DNA from: Falciphora oryzae
Taxonomy: Eukaryota > Ascomycota > Sordariomycetes > Magnaporthales > Magnaporthaceae
Length of the DNA stretch: 64,000 nucleotides
Assembly: GCA_000733355.1 (NCBI GenBank)
Contig: JNVV01000014.1
Location: forward strand, 721,661-785,660
Reading direction: 5' to 3'
Shown here: one piece after another, positions 9,647-19,841 of the stretch
How positions within the stretch are numbered: position 1 is the first letter of the stretch
How the letters are laid out: each line of letters begins with the position of its first letter
Translations under genes and position numbers: made by a program
Notes under the pieces: model-generated
Told to the model about the DNA's origin: nothing
The model's database searches: none
Seen by the model: only the letters and a program-made list of their open reading frames with translations

Positions 9647-10007
9647 ATGAAGTTCGCCGTCGCCTCCGCCGTAGCCTTCCTCGCCGCCAGCGCCTTCGCC
9701 GCGCCCCCCGCGCCCGCCACGCCCGCCGCCCTCGAGGCCCGCGAGCCTAGGGAGGGCTGCCCCGACTTTGCGCCCAACCCCATGGGCAACAGCCCCGACG
9801 ACTACTGGTGGCCCATCTGCTGCGTCTACGTCCCTGCCGACGTAAGTCTTTTTTTCTCGTCCCTCTCTTCTAAGGGATGTTGAAAACCGCGCGAGCCCGT
9901 GACGCTGACTACTTTGCTCTCACACCTAGGGCACATGCTGCAACCGCATTCCGGAAAGGAAAGTCACCTACGCCGGCAAGCTGTACCCGGCCTGCCCCAA
10001 GGCCTAA
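9647..10007 (+). CDS. Small secreted cysteine-rich protein 2 (tandem pair)
   Basis: Two exons, 9647-9841 and 9930-10007, with an 88-bp phase-0 intron (GTAAGT donor, GCTGAC branch, CCTAG acceptor) at the same place as in the neighbouring paralogue at 8559. The protein has 90 residues: signal peptide (about 1-19), an Ala/Pro-rich propeptide, then six cysteines at 38, 58, 59, 68, 69 and 87 (C-x19-CC-x8-CC-x17-C). Shared blocks with the paralogue include YWWPICC, CCN and YPACPKA. Identical intron position and cysteine spacing show that the two genes arose by tandem duplication, although the mature sequences have diverged considerably. No function is known to me. Confidence 0.85.
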
Positions 10008-10250
10008 GTTCCTTGGCTGGCTTTGGTTCAGGGCGGGAAGTGTGACCCTGGCGGTTGGTTTGGGGTGAGGATAGGCACCTTGGGGTAAATGAAGACCACG
10101 ACGGAATGCGAAGTTGAAAGTAGGGGGAAGGAGACAGAGGCTGGCTCATTCAGCTGGAGAGTGGGTGGGTCGAGTCTGCGTCAGAGGGGCAGGCGCATGG
10201 CCTCGCCCCTCTTCAGGACGTGGGTGACACGGATGTCGTCCATAGCATAC
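10008..10250. other. Short convergent intergenic region
   Basis: The 3' flanks of the + strand SSP2 gene and the minus-strand acyltransferase meet here. No further gene or repeat is seen. Confidence 0.5.
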
Positions 10251-11670
10251 CTAGCCAATATAAACCGCATACTTGGCCATCTCCTCGTCGCGTCTCAGAC
10301 GCTCAATCTCGTCTTCCGCCAGGCAGGCGGCGACGGCAATGCCGCCCTCGGCATCCTTGGGCATCAGGTACAGCAGGCCCGGCCAGGGCGCCATCCTGGG
10401 CCGCGACGGGCGCGCCGAGGAGCGGCCCGAACGGCTCGGCGCACGAGCGCAGGTTGGTGTAGGACGACACGACGACGTCGGCGCGCGGGTCGAGGCGGGC
10501 TCCGTTGAGCACGGCGCTCTTGTCGCGCAGGCGGTCGAGCAGGGTGGCGTAGGCGCAAAAGTGGCGCCGCAGCGCGTCCTCGTCGCGCACCAGGCCGCGC
10601 AGCGACCCCGCGACGGCGCCGAGCGGCAGGTCGCAGACGTCGGCCGCCCGCCGGTAGACGCAGTCGACGACGTGGCCCGTGTAGCCCTCGAGCGCCAGCG
10701 CCTTGCGCATGCTGACGGTCCGGCAGAGCTGCGACTCGGCCGCCGCCGCCGCGCCCAGGGTCGCGCGGCGGGCGGCCTGGATGCGCTGCCAGCACAGCGC
10801 CGTGACGGCGTCGTCGGTCGTGATGTATGGCACCGCGTCCTGCTGGCTGGCCTCCCGCTTGAGCTCGACCAGGGCGGGCCCGCCTAACCTGAAGTAGGCC
10901 CACTTGGCCGGCTTCGGCTGCGGGGCCTCGGCGGCGGCTCGCTGGGCTTTCTCCACGCCCCCGACGAGCTTGACGAGCGAGTCGTCGAGCTCGGGGCCGG
11001 GCCGGTAGTCGTCCCCGAGCAGCGGCACGGCATTGCGCCGGTCCTGGTTGGCCTGCGCCACCTCCTCTGGCGTCAGGCGCTCGCCCCGGCAGGCCTTGCC
11101 GATGTAGCCGATGACGATGCCCAGGCCCGTCATGTCCATGGTGGTGTGGTTGCTGCAGACCGTCAGGATCAGGCCGCCCTCGACAAAGTTGGCCTGCAGA
11201 ACCAGGACGGGGGCGACGACGTCAGGATCGGCAGAGTCCCAGGAGACGGCGATGGGCGGCACGAGCACAGCGGGGTCCAGGGCGGCCATGGGGAAGCTTG
11301 CATCTTGCAGCTGCGCGAAGCTCGGGAACTCGACATGGCCGGCGGCGGGAGGTGGGCAAAGACGCTTCACCAGGAGCGGGATGGTGCCTCGGTGGGAGAC
11401 GATGTGGCGGATGCCCGAGTGGGTCGCGTCGTGGCCATCGAAGACGACACGGCCGGCGAGCCACGGCACGTCCCTGGCGAGGTTGGCGAGCGCCTGCTGG
11501 AGATGGCCCACTACCTCATCCTGGACGCCGCCGGGACGCGGGTGGTTGGGGAGGGGGAAAAGGAGGCTGATCAGCGAGTATCGTCTGAGCATGGGCAGCG
11601 AGCCAAGCACATCAGTCAGGTGGGGAAAGGCGTGGTCGCCGCCGTGGGGGGGCGTTGAAGGGGACGCCAT
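10251..11670 (-). pseudogene. BAHD-type acyltransferase, frameshifted near C-terminus
   Basis: From the ATG at 11670 the frame encodes about 420 residues of a fungal transferase of the trichothecene 3-O-acetyltransferase/BAHD superfamily. These enzymes use an acyl-CoA to acylate a hydroxyl or amine of a secondary metabolite. The catalytic HxxxD motif is HTTMD (residues 175-179). The DFGWG-like position reads EPFGPLLG. At about 10400-10411 the sense moves to another frame reading SRPRMAPWPGLLYLMPK and continuing to a TAG at 10251, the usual end of this family. In the original frame the protein instead ends in an Arg-rich tail at 10303. One base extra (or two missing) explains it. This could be a real mutation or an assembly error. 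An AT-rich TATATAATATT lies about 60 bp upstream of the start. Confidence 0.75.
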
Positions 11671-12229
11671 TTTTGCTGTTTTTTGAGGGTTTTAGCTGGC
11701 TTCTTTGGCGGATGGTCGGCGTTGGTCAATATATAATATTGGAAGGCTCCACTCCATCTAGAGATGCGGGCTGCAGTTATGGCCTCGAGAATTGGGAACC
11801 AAGATGACGGGCGATGAGCCATTTGCGCCCGCTGCTGCCAATTCCACGCCACAGCTAGGCGACTAAGGCTCAGGGTGGCCGAATCGCGCGAGCCGATTTC
11901 CAAGCGGGGCCCTGATTCGTGCAGCGCTGGTAGTCTAATTGTCAAACGCTGAATCGTGCGAGCCGACGCGCCGGATTGTAATATAAACCACCAGATCGCA
12001 GTGAGACTTGCCGGATTGCCATGGGTTCAGAGTGCAAAGTGCAGTTGATGGAAGTGCGGTTGACGGAAGTGCGGTTGATGGAAGTGCGGTTGACGGAAGT
12101 GCAGTTGGGCGCATCGCAACGCAATTGCCTGTCCCCCTTCGACATCACGCTGCAATTTATTATGTGGACACCTGGGGTGAGCAAATAAATAAATGCTCCG
12201 TAGTGGGGCCCACCACGGCACGTGCACGG
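11671..12229. other. Promoter side of acyltransferase and minisatellite region
   Basis: No gene supported. The first 100 bp contain a T-rich leader and TATATAATATT (about 11731). The rest is unique sequence leading into the 15-bp tandem repeat at 12039. Confidence 0.45.
12039..12110 (+). repeat. 15-bp tandem repeat, about 4.7 copies
   Basis: The unit GTGCGGTTGACGGAA recurs at 12039, 12054, 12069 and 12084, with a partial copy at 12099. Copies alternate at two positions (GAT/GAC and CAG/CGG), suggesting a 30-bp higher-order unit. Open frames over it encode only repeated Asp-Gly-Ser or Arg-Gln-Pro-His strings. Confidence 0.9.
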
Positions 12230-12545
12230 TTAGCGTCCAGCGATCAAGCCCAGATCATCTGGGTTGATCACGACTCCACTGCCGTCCACCGTCTCAGGAA
12301 GCTCCAGGGACGCGAAGCGGCTGTCCTGCCGGTGCTTCGCGTACGGAGTGCGGCTGAGAAAGTTGGTCGCGAGGATCTTGACCACCACCCCGCCACCCTC
12401 CTCCTCAGCCCATGGCATAAGGTCCAACACGCGTCCAAGCGCATCGTCCTTGTCCCGCCACACCGAGCCCAGCACGATGAAGACGGTGCTCTTTTTCGGA
12501 AGCGCTCCAATCAGGTCCTTCAGCCAACCCGCAAGAAGCCTGATA
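12230..12545 (-). pseudogene. Fragment of a STAND/NACHT-like fungal protein
   Basis: A minus-strand open stretch reads LIGALPKKSTVFIVLGSVW, then VLDLMPWAEEEGGGVVVKIL, ending VVINPDDLGL. The pattern of a buried hydrophobic strand after a Pro-Lys loop, followed by a second strand and a later ELPE block, resembles the P-loop NTPase core of fungal STAND-type proteins, in which a VLDG strand is followed by KILVTSP. The P-loop itself and both ends are missing and there is no start codon. I judge it a dead fragment. The family assignment is from memory of the pattern and is tentative. Confidence 0.35.
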
Positions 12546-13299
12546 ATGCACCTTGTCCTGCTCCGTTTACCCAGACCCCTTGAACTGTTCCATAATGCTT
12601 TGTTCGCCAGCCCTGGTGTCCCGCTGGGCGTTGGCCAGGTTTGCTATTTAGACCATTTCCCCATCGTTTCTCCATTCTTTTACGCCCGCCGCTCGTCACG
12701 TCTATCCAGATCTTGCTGGCGTCTTGGGACTAATACGTATTCACTACGGCTATAACCCGTAATAACAGCCACAGTATTTATTGACTCCGCACCCACATAA
12801 ACGCACATAAGCTACGGTGCAAAGCAATAAGTAACGCATAATTAACCCTCGCGCATTTAATCTATCTATTTGTTGCAAAGGCGCAAAGGTGCAAATCAAA
12901 GTGCTGTGCTCAGGAATCTTTGAACCTTTTTGGGTGCACCTCTTTACGTGCACCTCTCTGCGTGCATCTCTTTAAATTCTGTGGTTGCATGCCTGGAGTG
13001 TCGGAGTAAAAAAAACGTGCATCCCCGGGGAAGAGCCTTTTCTCGATTGCTCCAAGGATTAGGGCGTGTTTGGTGGTAAAGGTGTTTTTTGTTTTTTCCA
13101 TACAAAAGCTATAGTTAAACCGACGGTTTTTTCTGAATTTAAATCTAATGTAATTTTTGCAAAACTTGATAAAAACAAATTTTTAACTGTTAATTAGTTC
13201 TTTTTTAACCAAACGTTTTAAGCTTTTAAATGCACTTGTTGGTAAAGGGGTTTCCAAGCACCAAAAAACTAGCAAAAAACAAAAAACCAAAAAACCATT
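12546..13299. other. AT-rich, gene-free stretch left of the MITE
   Basis: No gene supported. The left half is mid-GC. From about 13080 it becomes strongly AT-rich with many A- and T-runs. A TGGTAAAGG string occurs at about 13070 and 13240 as a loose direct repeat. It may be remains of another short element, but I could not define ends. Confidence 0.4.
12934..12975 (+). repeat. 14-bp tandem repeat, three copies
   Basis: GTGCACCTCTTTAC, GTGCACCTCTCTGC and GTGCATCTCTTTAA follow each other directly. A small minisatellite without evident function. Confidence 0.75.
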
Positions 13300-13431
13300 T
13301 AACGTGGTTCACAAGCGAGTCGGTCACCCAAGCGAGTCGATCACTTCAAAATTCCATATTAAACGGCGTTTTTTTTCAATTAAATAACTCGTTTAATTTG
13401 GAGCTAAATTCCACCAAAATTAAAACACTTA

Positions 13432-13472
13432 ACGTGGTTCACCACCGAGTGACGCACACCACCGAGTGACGC
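13432..13472 (+). repeat. Left 41-bp terminal inverted repeat of pogo-class element
   Basis: Begins ACGTGGTTCACCACCGAGTG and matches the reverse complement of 15252-15292 exactly. Contains two iterons in direct orientation 17 bp apart. Confidence 0.9.
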
Positions 13473-13538
13473 ACCCACACCCAACCTCCGGACAATCGAC
13501 GCGCATGTTAACCCAACAACGCCAGGAATTCATTCACA

Positions 13539-15194
13539 CTACTCGGAACTGTATACATCGGACATTTCTACTTCTTCCTGACAGGTGCGCGCATTGTGTC
13601 CGGTCTTGCCGCACGTGCCACATCGCCGACGAGTTGTCGTCGCCCTCCTTTCCTGACCCCCATGATCGCGCATTTCTTGCTGTAGCTGTCCATCCAGCTC
13701 CTGCTGGTCCAGAACATCTCGTACCTCGTTGATGGTAAGTGACCCTCCAAGTCGGACACGTGTTTTTTTGGCCCTCCGGCGTTTGCTTAGTGCTTCGTTC
13801 GCCTTTCTAAGCGTAGACACTTCGGCTCGGAGAAGGGCCACCTCATGCATTATCGCCTTCGTCCCTTTTGCGATTTGGTCCACAGCCGCCAGCATAGGTG
13901 TCGGAGAGCTGCCTTGGTGATTGGTAATTCGAGTTTTAATGTGTTCGGACTGCGAAGTTGCTTCTTTGGCTGTCCGCGGCGTTTTGGAAGTCCAAGGTTC
14001 GGGGTCGTTCAGGGGCGTCCTCGGGGGAGTTGGAGTCCGTAGCCTCACATCCAGCTTTTCCAGAACCGAATCCGGATTGAAAGGAGCAAGGCCAGCCCCT
14101 CGAAAGCCTCCTCGGATGTTTCCTTCGGTCATAGAGTCAAAAAATGCCGCTTTAAACGCCGAAAGGAACTCGACTTTAGTCACGTGGTTAACGTGCGACC
14201 TCATCAGGTTCTCAATTTGTCGACCGTACGCCTTTTTCATCGGGCTGAAGCACCCAACGTCAAGCGGTTGAAGGAAGTGAGACGAATGCGGAAGCATGCA
14301 AAGCGTAATGATGTTGTGTTCCTGGCAGTAGAGTTCGAAATCCGTCAAGTGGTGGCTTTCGTGTCCGTCTAGCACTAACAGACGATGTGTGCCTTTCGTG
14401 CGCGGTGTAGTGTGTTTGTCGAAATGCTGGATCCATTCCAGGCCGAGCTCGTTCGTAGTCCACCCGTTGGAATTTGTTGCGATGACCCAGTCGCGTGGAA
14501 GGCCGGTTTCCGAGTACCAATTGGCCAGGTGGTACTGCCCTTTGACGATGATGAAAGGAGGGATCGCCCAACCGCAACAGTTAACCCTTTGGATAACTGT
14601 GGCCCATTCCCGGTTGCCAGGCTGGACCAGCTTTGCTTTGCCACGGCCTTCCGATGTTGTAATGACCATAACGGCGGCGATCATGCCCATAAGGAAGCCA
14701 GTTTCGTCGAAGTTGTAGATATCGTCATCCAGGATGCCATATTTGGCCACAGTGTTCCGCACAAGGTCGAACCACGCAGAAACGAGCTTGGGATCTTCGC
14801 ATTTGGCCCTTTGGTAGTCGTACTTTCGAATCCAGCGCGTGCCGAGCTCTGCGCGGCGCTTAACAAACTTCGCGACCCAGTTTTTACCGACGGCGCCCGC
14901 GTCGCGTTCGGCGAGCAGTCGGTTGGCCATATCCTCAACACCAGAAGGCCGGGGAGGAAATGCGCGGGAATCCAGCTCGAGTATGTATTTGACAAGCGCC
15001 TCCTTTTCGGATTCCGTTAATTTCCGGGAGTTGGGCATGCAATCGCGTCGAGCAGGTTGGCTAGCGCGTCGGCGACGCAGCGTGGCTTCAGAAACGTCGT
15101 AAATTTTGGCTGCCGAACGCACGCTTAATTGTGGATTAGATTGGATTGCCCGTATGGCAAAAACAATTTTAGCTTCGTTAGATGTCGACGCCAT
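13539..15194 (-). CDS. Pogo/Fot1-type transposase, DDE_1 family, intact
   Basis: A 551-residue protein that cuts and rejoins the ends of its own element in the nucleus. The N-terminus (about 1-45) has a psq-like helix-turn-helix (VRSAAKIYDVSEATLRRR). A CENP-B-type DNA-binding domain follows at about 55-130, ending WIRKYDYQRAK. The catalytic triad is visible as D163 (YNFDETGF), D276 (LLVLDGHESHH) and D312 (LQPLDVGCFSP). A coiled segment (about 455-490) and a terminal zinc knuckle CGTCGKTGHNARTC (about 520-535) follow. Length and order match functional pogo-class transposases of fungi. It has no introns and no internal stops. The start is the first in-frame ATG, 98 bp inside the right end of the element. 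Confidence 0.93.
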   Translation of the reverse strand: MASTSNEAKIVFAIRAIQSNPQLSVRSAAKIYDVSEATLRRRRASQPARRDCMPNSRKLTESEKEALVKYILELDSRAFPPRPSGVEDMANRLLAERDAGAVGKNWVAKFVKRRAELGTRWIRKYDYQRAKCEDPKLVSAWFDLVRNTVAKYGILDDDIYNFDETGFLMGMIAAVMVITTSEGRGKAKLVQPGNREWATVIQRVNCCGWAIPPFIIVKGQYHLANWYSETGLPRDWVIATNSNGWTTNELGLEWIQHFDKHTTPRTKGTHRLLVLDGHESHHLTDFELYCQEHNIITLCMLPHSSHFLQPLDVGCFSPMKKAYGRQIENLMRSHVNHVTKVEFLSAFKAAFFDSMTEGNIRGGFRGAGLAPFNPDSVLEKLDVRLRTPTPPRTPLNDPEPWTSKTPRTAKEATSQSEHIKTRITNHQGSSPTPMLAAVDQIAKGTKAIMHEVALLRAEVSTLRKANEALSKRRRAKKTRVRLGGSLTINEVRDVLDQQELDGQLQQEMRDHGGQERRATTTRRRCGTCGKTGHNARTCQEEVEMSDVYSSE

Positions 15195-15251
15195 TTGTGG
15201 TTGTTGAGGAATTGAGGTTGGAAGTGGGAGACGCGAGTCGCGATGGAAAAC

Positions 15252-15292
15252 GCGTCACTCGGTGGTGTGCGTCACTCGGTGGTGAACCACGT
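15252..15292 (-). repeat. Right 41-bp terminal inverted repeat of pogo-class element
   Basis: Exact reverse complement of 13432-13472. Followed by the duplicated TA at 15293-15294. Confidence 0.9.
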
Positions 15293-15596
15293 TATATTTA
15301 ACTTTAAAGTGATTATAATTTGAATTTTCCGCATTTTTATTATTACCCCTTTTAGGTTAGTTTGCAACACTGTATATTATACTGTGTAAATATGCAAACT
15401 AACCTAAAAGGGGTAATAATAAAAATGCGGAAAATTCAAATTATAATCACTTTAAAGTTAAATATAAGTGTTTTAATTTTGGTGGAATTTAGCTCCAAAT
15501 TAAACGAGTTATTTAATTGAAAAAAAACGCCGTTTAATATGGAATTTTGAAGTGATCGACTCGCTTGGGTGACCGACTCGCTTGTGAACCACGTTA

Positions 15597-16018
15597 CTAC
15601 CAAACCTGCCCTTACTTTCGTTTGTGCTCGCGTGTTCGAACAAACGTGCATATGCGAAATCTCCGCCTGCTTCCCTGGTACGACATTACTATTGGATGTT
15701 TTCCTACCCGATATGCAAGCTGCCTGCATGGACTGCAGTGATGCCACACCCGGAACTATCATTGTGGGTGGCTACCTAAGGCTCCGGAATCCTCCGTCGG
15801 GTACAAGTGCATGAGATTACCAGCCTGCCCTCCCCGCCCTGTGATTGAAATACCTGTCCTCCCCTCATTCATTTGGGTATATTTTTTTTTGAAGCCCATC
15901 ATTAAAACGCGCCGCACCTAATCCGTTCACTTACGCTGACTGGTAACAGAATCTAGTCCCCACGTCAACATCGCGAAGCTAGTTTACACATTGACAATGC
16001 CCCTGGGAGAGCTTGAAG
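15597..16018. other. Promoter and leader of the AAA+ ATPase gene
   Basis: Unique sequence between the MITE and the ATPase start. A 13-codon upstream frame starts at ATG 15997 and ends inside the main gene at about 16038, overlapping the probable start at 16019. The MITE inserted about 420 bp upstream of the start codon and may influence this promoter. Confidence 0.45.
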
Positions 16019-19000
16019 ATGGATCTCGGCATGCATGAACACAAAGGCAACCAGCAGAGCCAGGACACCGCGACTCCCAGCTTTTACAGGAACAATGAAA
16101 CTACATCGAATTCATCTGTCAGCGTTGAATCGACAAACACCATCGAGGGACCCGACAATGCCCTCAGCAGCGAGAGAAACGGAGGAGCTGAAAAGGAGGT
16201 CAACCCTTTGAAAGTGGTTGAGGAGGAGGAGGAGTCGAAGGAACACACCAGAGTAGGCCTTAAAAGGGAGCGGGCCGTTGGGGGTGAGGAGCACGAGCCG
16301 CCCACCATGGACCGGTTCTCGTCAAGCAAGAATGAAGACGAGAAAACAAGAAGTGATAGGGGCAAACTACAAGCCGAGCAAGGGTTCCAATCAGACCCCG
16401 GAGACGACGAAACCAACAATCACGTTAGCTTCAACCCCGAGGTTTGCGCAAGGCGGTTTGATTCCAAGAATCTGCACAAGACGCACCGCGTCAGGCTTGC
16501 AAAACGGCAGCATAGGCGCGCTGCCAGAGGAACCAAAGATGGCCACCAAAACCCTGCGCTTATCAAGAGTCTAGTGAGCCATCTCCGTGTGCTGGAAAAG
16601 CGCGTCGCCAACCTCGAGAAGAAAAGCGCCGAGCCGGCTTGGATCGAGTCGGCCGGATCTAAGCCGGCTAAAAAGAAGAGGGGGGTGAGCCGGGTGGAGT
16701 CTCCACCAGGACCGGCAGTGGCGGCAAGGTCTTGACGTCGTTTCATGACTATCGCTATGAGGGGACTCTAGTTTTCGCCAGCAAGCCACCGGGACACGAG
16801 GGGCCGTTTCGTGACGGAGAGGCATCTTTTGTCGACCTGAGCCCGCAGTACGTGCTGCGTGTCTTGTTCAGGTGGAACGGGAAACAGGATGGCCAGGAAT
16901 GTCACGATATCCTCAGCCAGCCAGATTCGGGCCAAATCGAAACCTTCGGCATACGCATCAATTCAGAGCCCATCGCCAGATTCCTCGAAAATCAAGTGGG
17001 ATTCAAGCTTGACTTTCTGTCAGTTACCCAGCTTGCCAAGCCCTATCGCGTCCTGATTCAAAACGCCGCTGCGATCCGAGCTCAACTTGATATCCTAGAG
17101 TCAAGATATGGGTAAGTTCCAAGGAGCACATTTATGCCTCCATCGAAACATTCATGCCTCCATCGAGGCTCGTGTTTGCTCCCATGTTGAATAATTACTA
17201 ATTAACGGTTTTTTTTCTTCGGCGGTCCAAAGCCCAGCAACGCCCCAGAGAGCCTCGTCTGTCATGACCACCACCGACATCCAGGAGAGTGTGGACGAAG
17301 GCGCCACTCCCAAGGACCAAGACCCGCCGACAGAGGAGGAGCCGGAAACGGCTAGGACGCCTGTAAAAGGCCCGGCCGAGCCGCCTTACGAGTCTAAGGC
17401 GGCCCTGCTCCACTTTAGAGAGCTCATAACCTTCCTTGACAAGTACCTTGGCCGCAAGATTCAGCTGTTCAACGAGTTCCGGATGGGCATCCCCACCAAG
17501 GCCGCCTTCGAGGACCTCTGGATGCTTTTCGACTCTGGAGAGATTGTGATGTGTCTCCGTCACCGAGGCGGCGAAAGGATATGTGCGGGCGATGATTCGG
17601 ATGACCCCCATGTTTCGGTCCAACGCTATGTGCCCCAGGCCTACCGTGTAATCAGTAGCCTCGGAGGCCTTCCACTTAATCATGGCTTTTTCCCGCCCCT
17701 ATTACCGGTCGATGGCAGAGAGCAGGCGCGGCATGATCCCAGGTCAGCCAGCGCGAAGCCTTGGGAAAAGCAGACGGCCGACCTTAACGTCCAACAGCTG
17801 GTTATAGACTTTATCGAGGACCGGCAATCCGGCGGTAAAGCCAGGGATCGATTCACGCCATTGCAGGTGTACTGCCACCTTGTCGACTACAACGGGACCC
17901 GTCTCAGCTTGGTGCCCGAAATCTTTCAGATGAAGCCCTTCGATGGTGAGGTCGAGGTGACGTCTCTCAACGTCTTCCCAATGTCGTATCAAAGGCTCCT
18001 GGGACCTGATGAGAGATCGCTAGATTTCCGCAGCCGAGGGCTTCGGTTCCTCGAGTACACGCGGGTTACTCACCTCGACTACGATGGCCTGACCGTCGGA
18101 GAGACACAGGAGGAGATTACCAGCCCCGTCATGGTCGACTTCGTGCTCGCGTTCAAAGAAAACCCCACCTTGGTGCCGAGCTGTTTCGGCAAGGGCGCCC
18201 CGTTCTGGGGCTCGCAGAGCGCCCAAACCCCTGGAGTGTATGAAATCGCCGTCTCCGACTGCGAACATTCGACCACGTCCTGCTGCCTCAAGGATCAGTA
18301 CCTCGCGCAAGAGAAGGACCGGTCCGGCGCGACCCTGACCCGACTCAAGAGCTGGCTTGAAGAGCTCGAGTTGGGCGGGGAAAAGCAGACCTGGAGATTG
18401 AAAGATCAGCTCAGTGACAATAACCTCGCTTTGCTGCTACCAGGAGTGGTGCACGGCTACTCGTTGCGCCATCGCAAATGGCGTAAGTTATTTCCCGGCC
18501 ATTGCACCGACGAACTTTGTGGTTTGCCTTGCATTTATGGTGGTGCTGACAATATATTTAAATGTTACAGTGCAGTTCGACATGCGCTATCTTAAAGAAA
18601 CCAAGCTTGCAGGGGGAGACAGCGGCTGGGATGATCTCGTACTCCCGGAAACGCACCGCAGAATGGTGCAGGCGATGGTGGAAACCCATGCGGCTGGCTC
18701 GCGGCAGGGCTCGTCGAGCATCGGCAGCGAAAGCACGTACGACATAGGGTTGGTCCAGGGCAAAGGAAAGGGCTGCATCATCCTACTGCACGGCGTGCCC
18801 GGAGTGGGCAAAACATCAACAGCTGAATGCGTAGCCGCATACACTCGCCGGCCTCTTTTCCCCATAACGTGCGGCGATATCGGGTATGAGCCTGCGGAGG
18901 CCGAGGGAAACCTGGAAAAGCTCTTCCGACTTGCGCACAAGTGGGGGTGCGTCATGCTCATCGATGAAGCCGACGTGTTCCTCGCCGAACGCAACAAGGG

Positions 19001-19841
19001 CGACGTTAAACGCAACGGGCTCGTGTCGGTCTTTTTGCGCATGCTTGAATATTATTCAGGCATCCTGTTCCTGACAACCACTCGAGTCGGCGCCTTCGAC
19101 GAAGCGTTCCGGTCGCGGATCCATTTGTCGCTGTACTACCCGAAACTCAGCCAGGATCAGTCCTACAAGGTGTGGAAGACGAATATGATGCGCATCAACA
19201 TGCTGAACGCGCAGCGAGAGCAGAACGGGCTGCTCCCAGTGAAGTACAAAAGAAAAAGGATACTGGAGTGGGCACAGCTCAACTACAAGGCCCTTTCTTG
19301 GAACGGACGACAGATCCAGAACGCGTTCCAGACGGCGATGGCGCTGGCCGAGTTCGAGGTGCGCAAGAAGCCTCTAAAGAAAAGGCAGCCAACCATTACT
19401 GTGGAGCATTTTCGAACAATCGGCGGTGACACCATTCAGTTCGACAGCTATCTGTTCGAAACTTACCTGGGCAAGGACACTTCCACGATCGCCAAGAAAA
19501 AGCAGATCCGAGCGGACGAGTTCAAGATGGAAGCCAAGGGTGCCATTCCGGATCGCGTGCTCCAGATGCCCAGTTGGGGCAAGCGCAAGTCCAAGCCTAG
19601 GCGCCGAGAGACGGAGTCTTCCGGCTCAAAAACCGAGTCGTCGGAAAGCGAGTCCAGCGAGACGTCGGAGAGTGAGTCCAGCGAGCCGTCCTCGGAGGAA
19701 GACAATGATAGCTCTGGATGGGCTGAGAAGTCTGATGTCGACAAGAAGGCAAGGAAGAAGGACAAAATCTCCACCAGGAAGAAAGCGAGTTTGCAAACCA
19801 ACTGTTTCCTACCCATGCTCCTCCCGTCAACACAACGGTAA
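16019..19841 (+). CDS. AAA+ ATPase with DUF7025-type N-terminal region, frameshifted as read
   Basis: Exons: 16019-17111, 17233-18482 and 18571 onward; introns 17112-17232 (GTAAGT...AAAG) and 18483-18570 (GTAAGT...ACAG). The N-terminal about 220 residues are charged, with a short coiled coil (LVSHLRVLEKRVANLEK). Then comes the region seen in many fungal P-loop ATPases (FVDLSPQYVLRVLF, INSEPIARFLENQVG, and RHRKW before the second intron). The AAA+ core shows Walker A GVPGVGKTST, Walker B VMLIDEADVFLAER, sensor 1 FLTTTR and an arginine finger in AFRSRIHL. The tail is Ser/Glu and Lys rich. Within exon 1 the frame changes at a run of six G (16680-16685): one added G would join the two frames. The role is unknown; relatives are large families in plant- and soil-associated fungi. 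The ATG at 16019 is the first in this frame. Confidence 0.8.

Larger units (their letters stand above)
13432..15292 (-). mobile_element. Autonomous pogo/Fot1-class DNA transposon
   Basis: A 1,861-bp element with perfect 41-bp inverted ends (13432-13472 and 15252-15292) and flanking TA duplications (13430-13431, 15293-15294). Removing it and one TA restores the uninterrupted arm of the host MITE exactly, which proves the insertion boundaries. Each end carries two direct copies of a CCACCGAGTGACGCA-like unit. The single gene inside is open and full length, and I saw no RIP-type stops, so this copy could be active. Confidence 0.93.
13302..15594. mobile_element. Foldback MITE (430 bp) split by a pogo-class transposon
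   Basis: Left arm 13302-13429 and sequence 15295-15594 together form one 430-bp element flanked by TA (13300-13301 and 15595-15596). It is an almost perfect palindrome: about 200-bp arms, with the right arm the exact complement of the left as far as the left remains, around a loop of roughly 27 bp near 15370-15397. The tips read ACGTGGTTCA and are followed by two near-identical 15-bp copies of AAGCGAGTCGRTCAC. The element codes for nothing. The transposon at 13432-15292 sits in its left arm, with the TA of the arm duplicated. A similar MITE lies at 22990-23421. Confidence 0.88.

Noticed and set aside
13080..13299. Possible additional short transposon in AT-rich sequence
   Set aside because: There is a loose repeat of TGGTAAAGG and many A/T runs, but no matching inverted ends or target duplication could be found.
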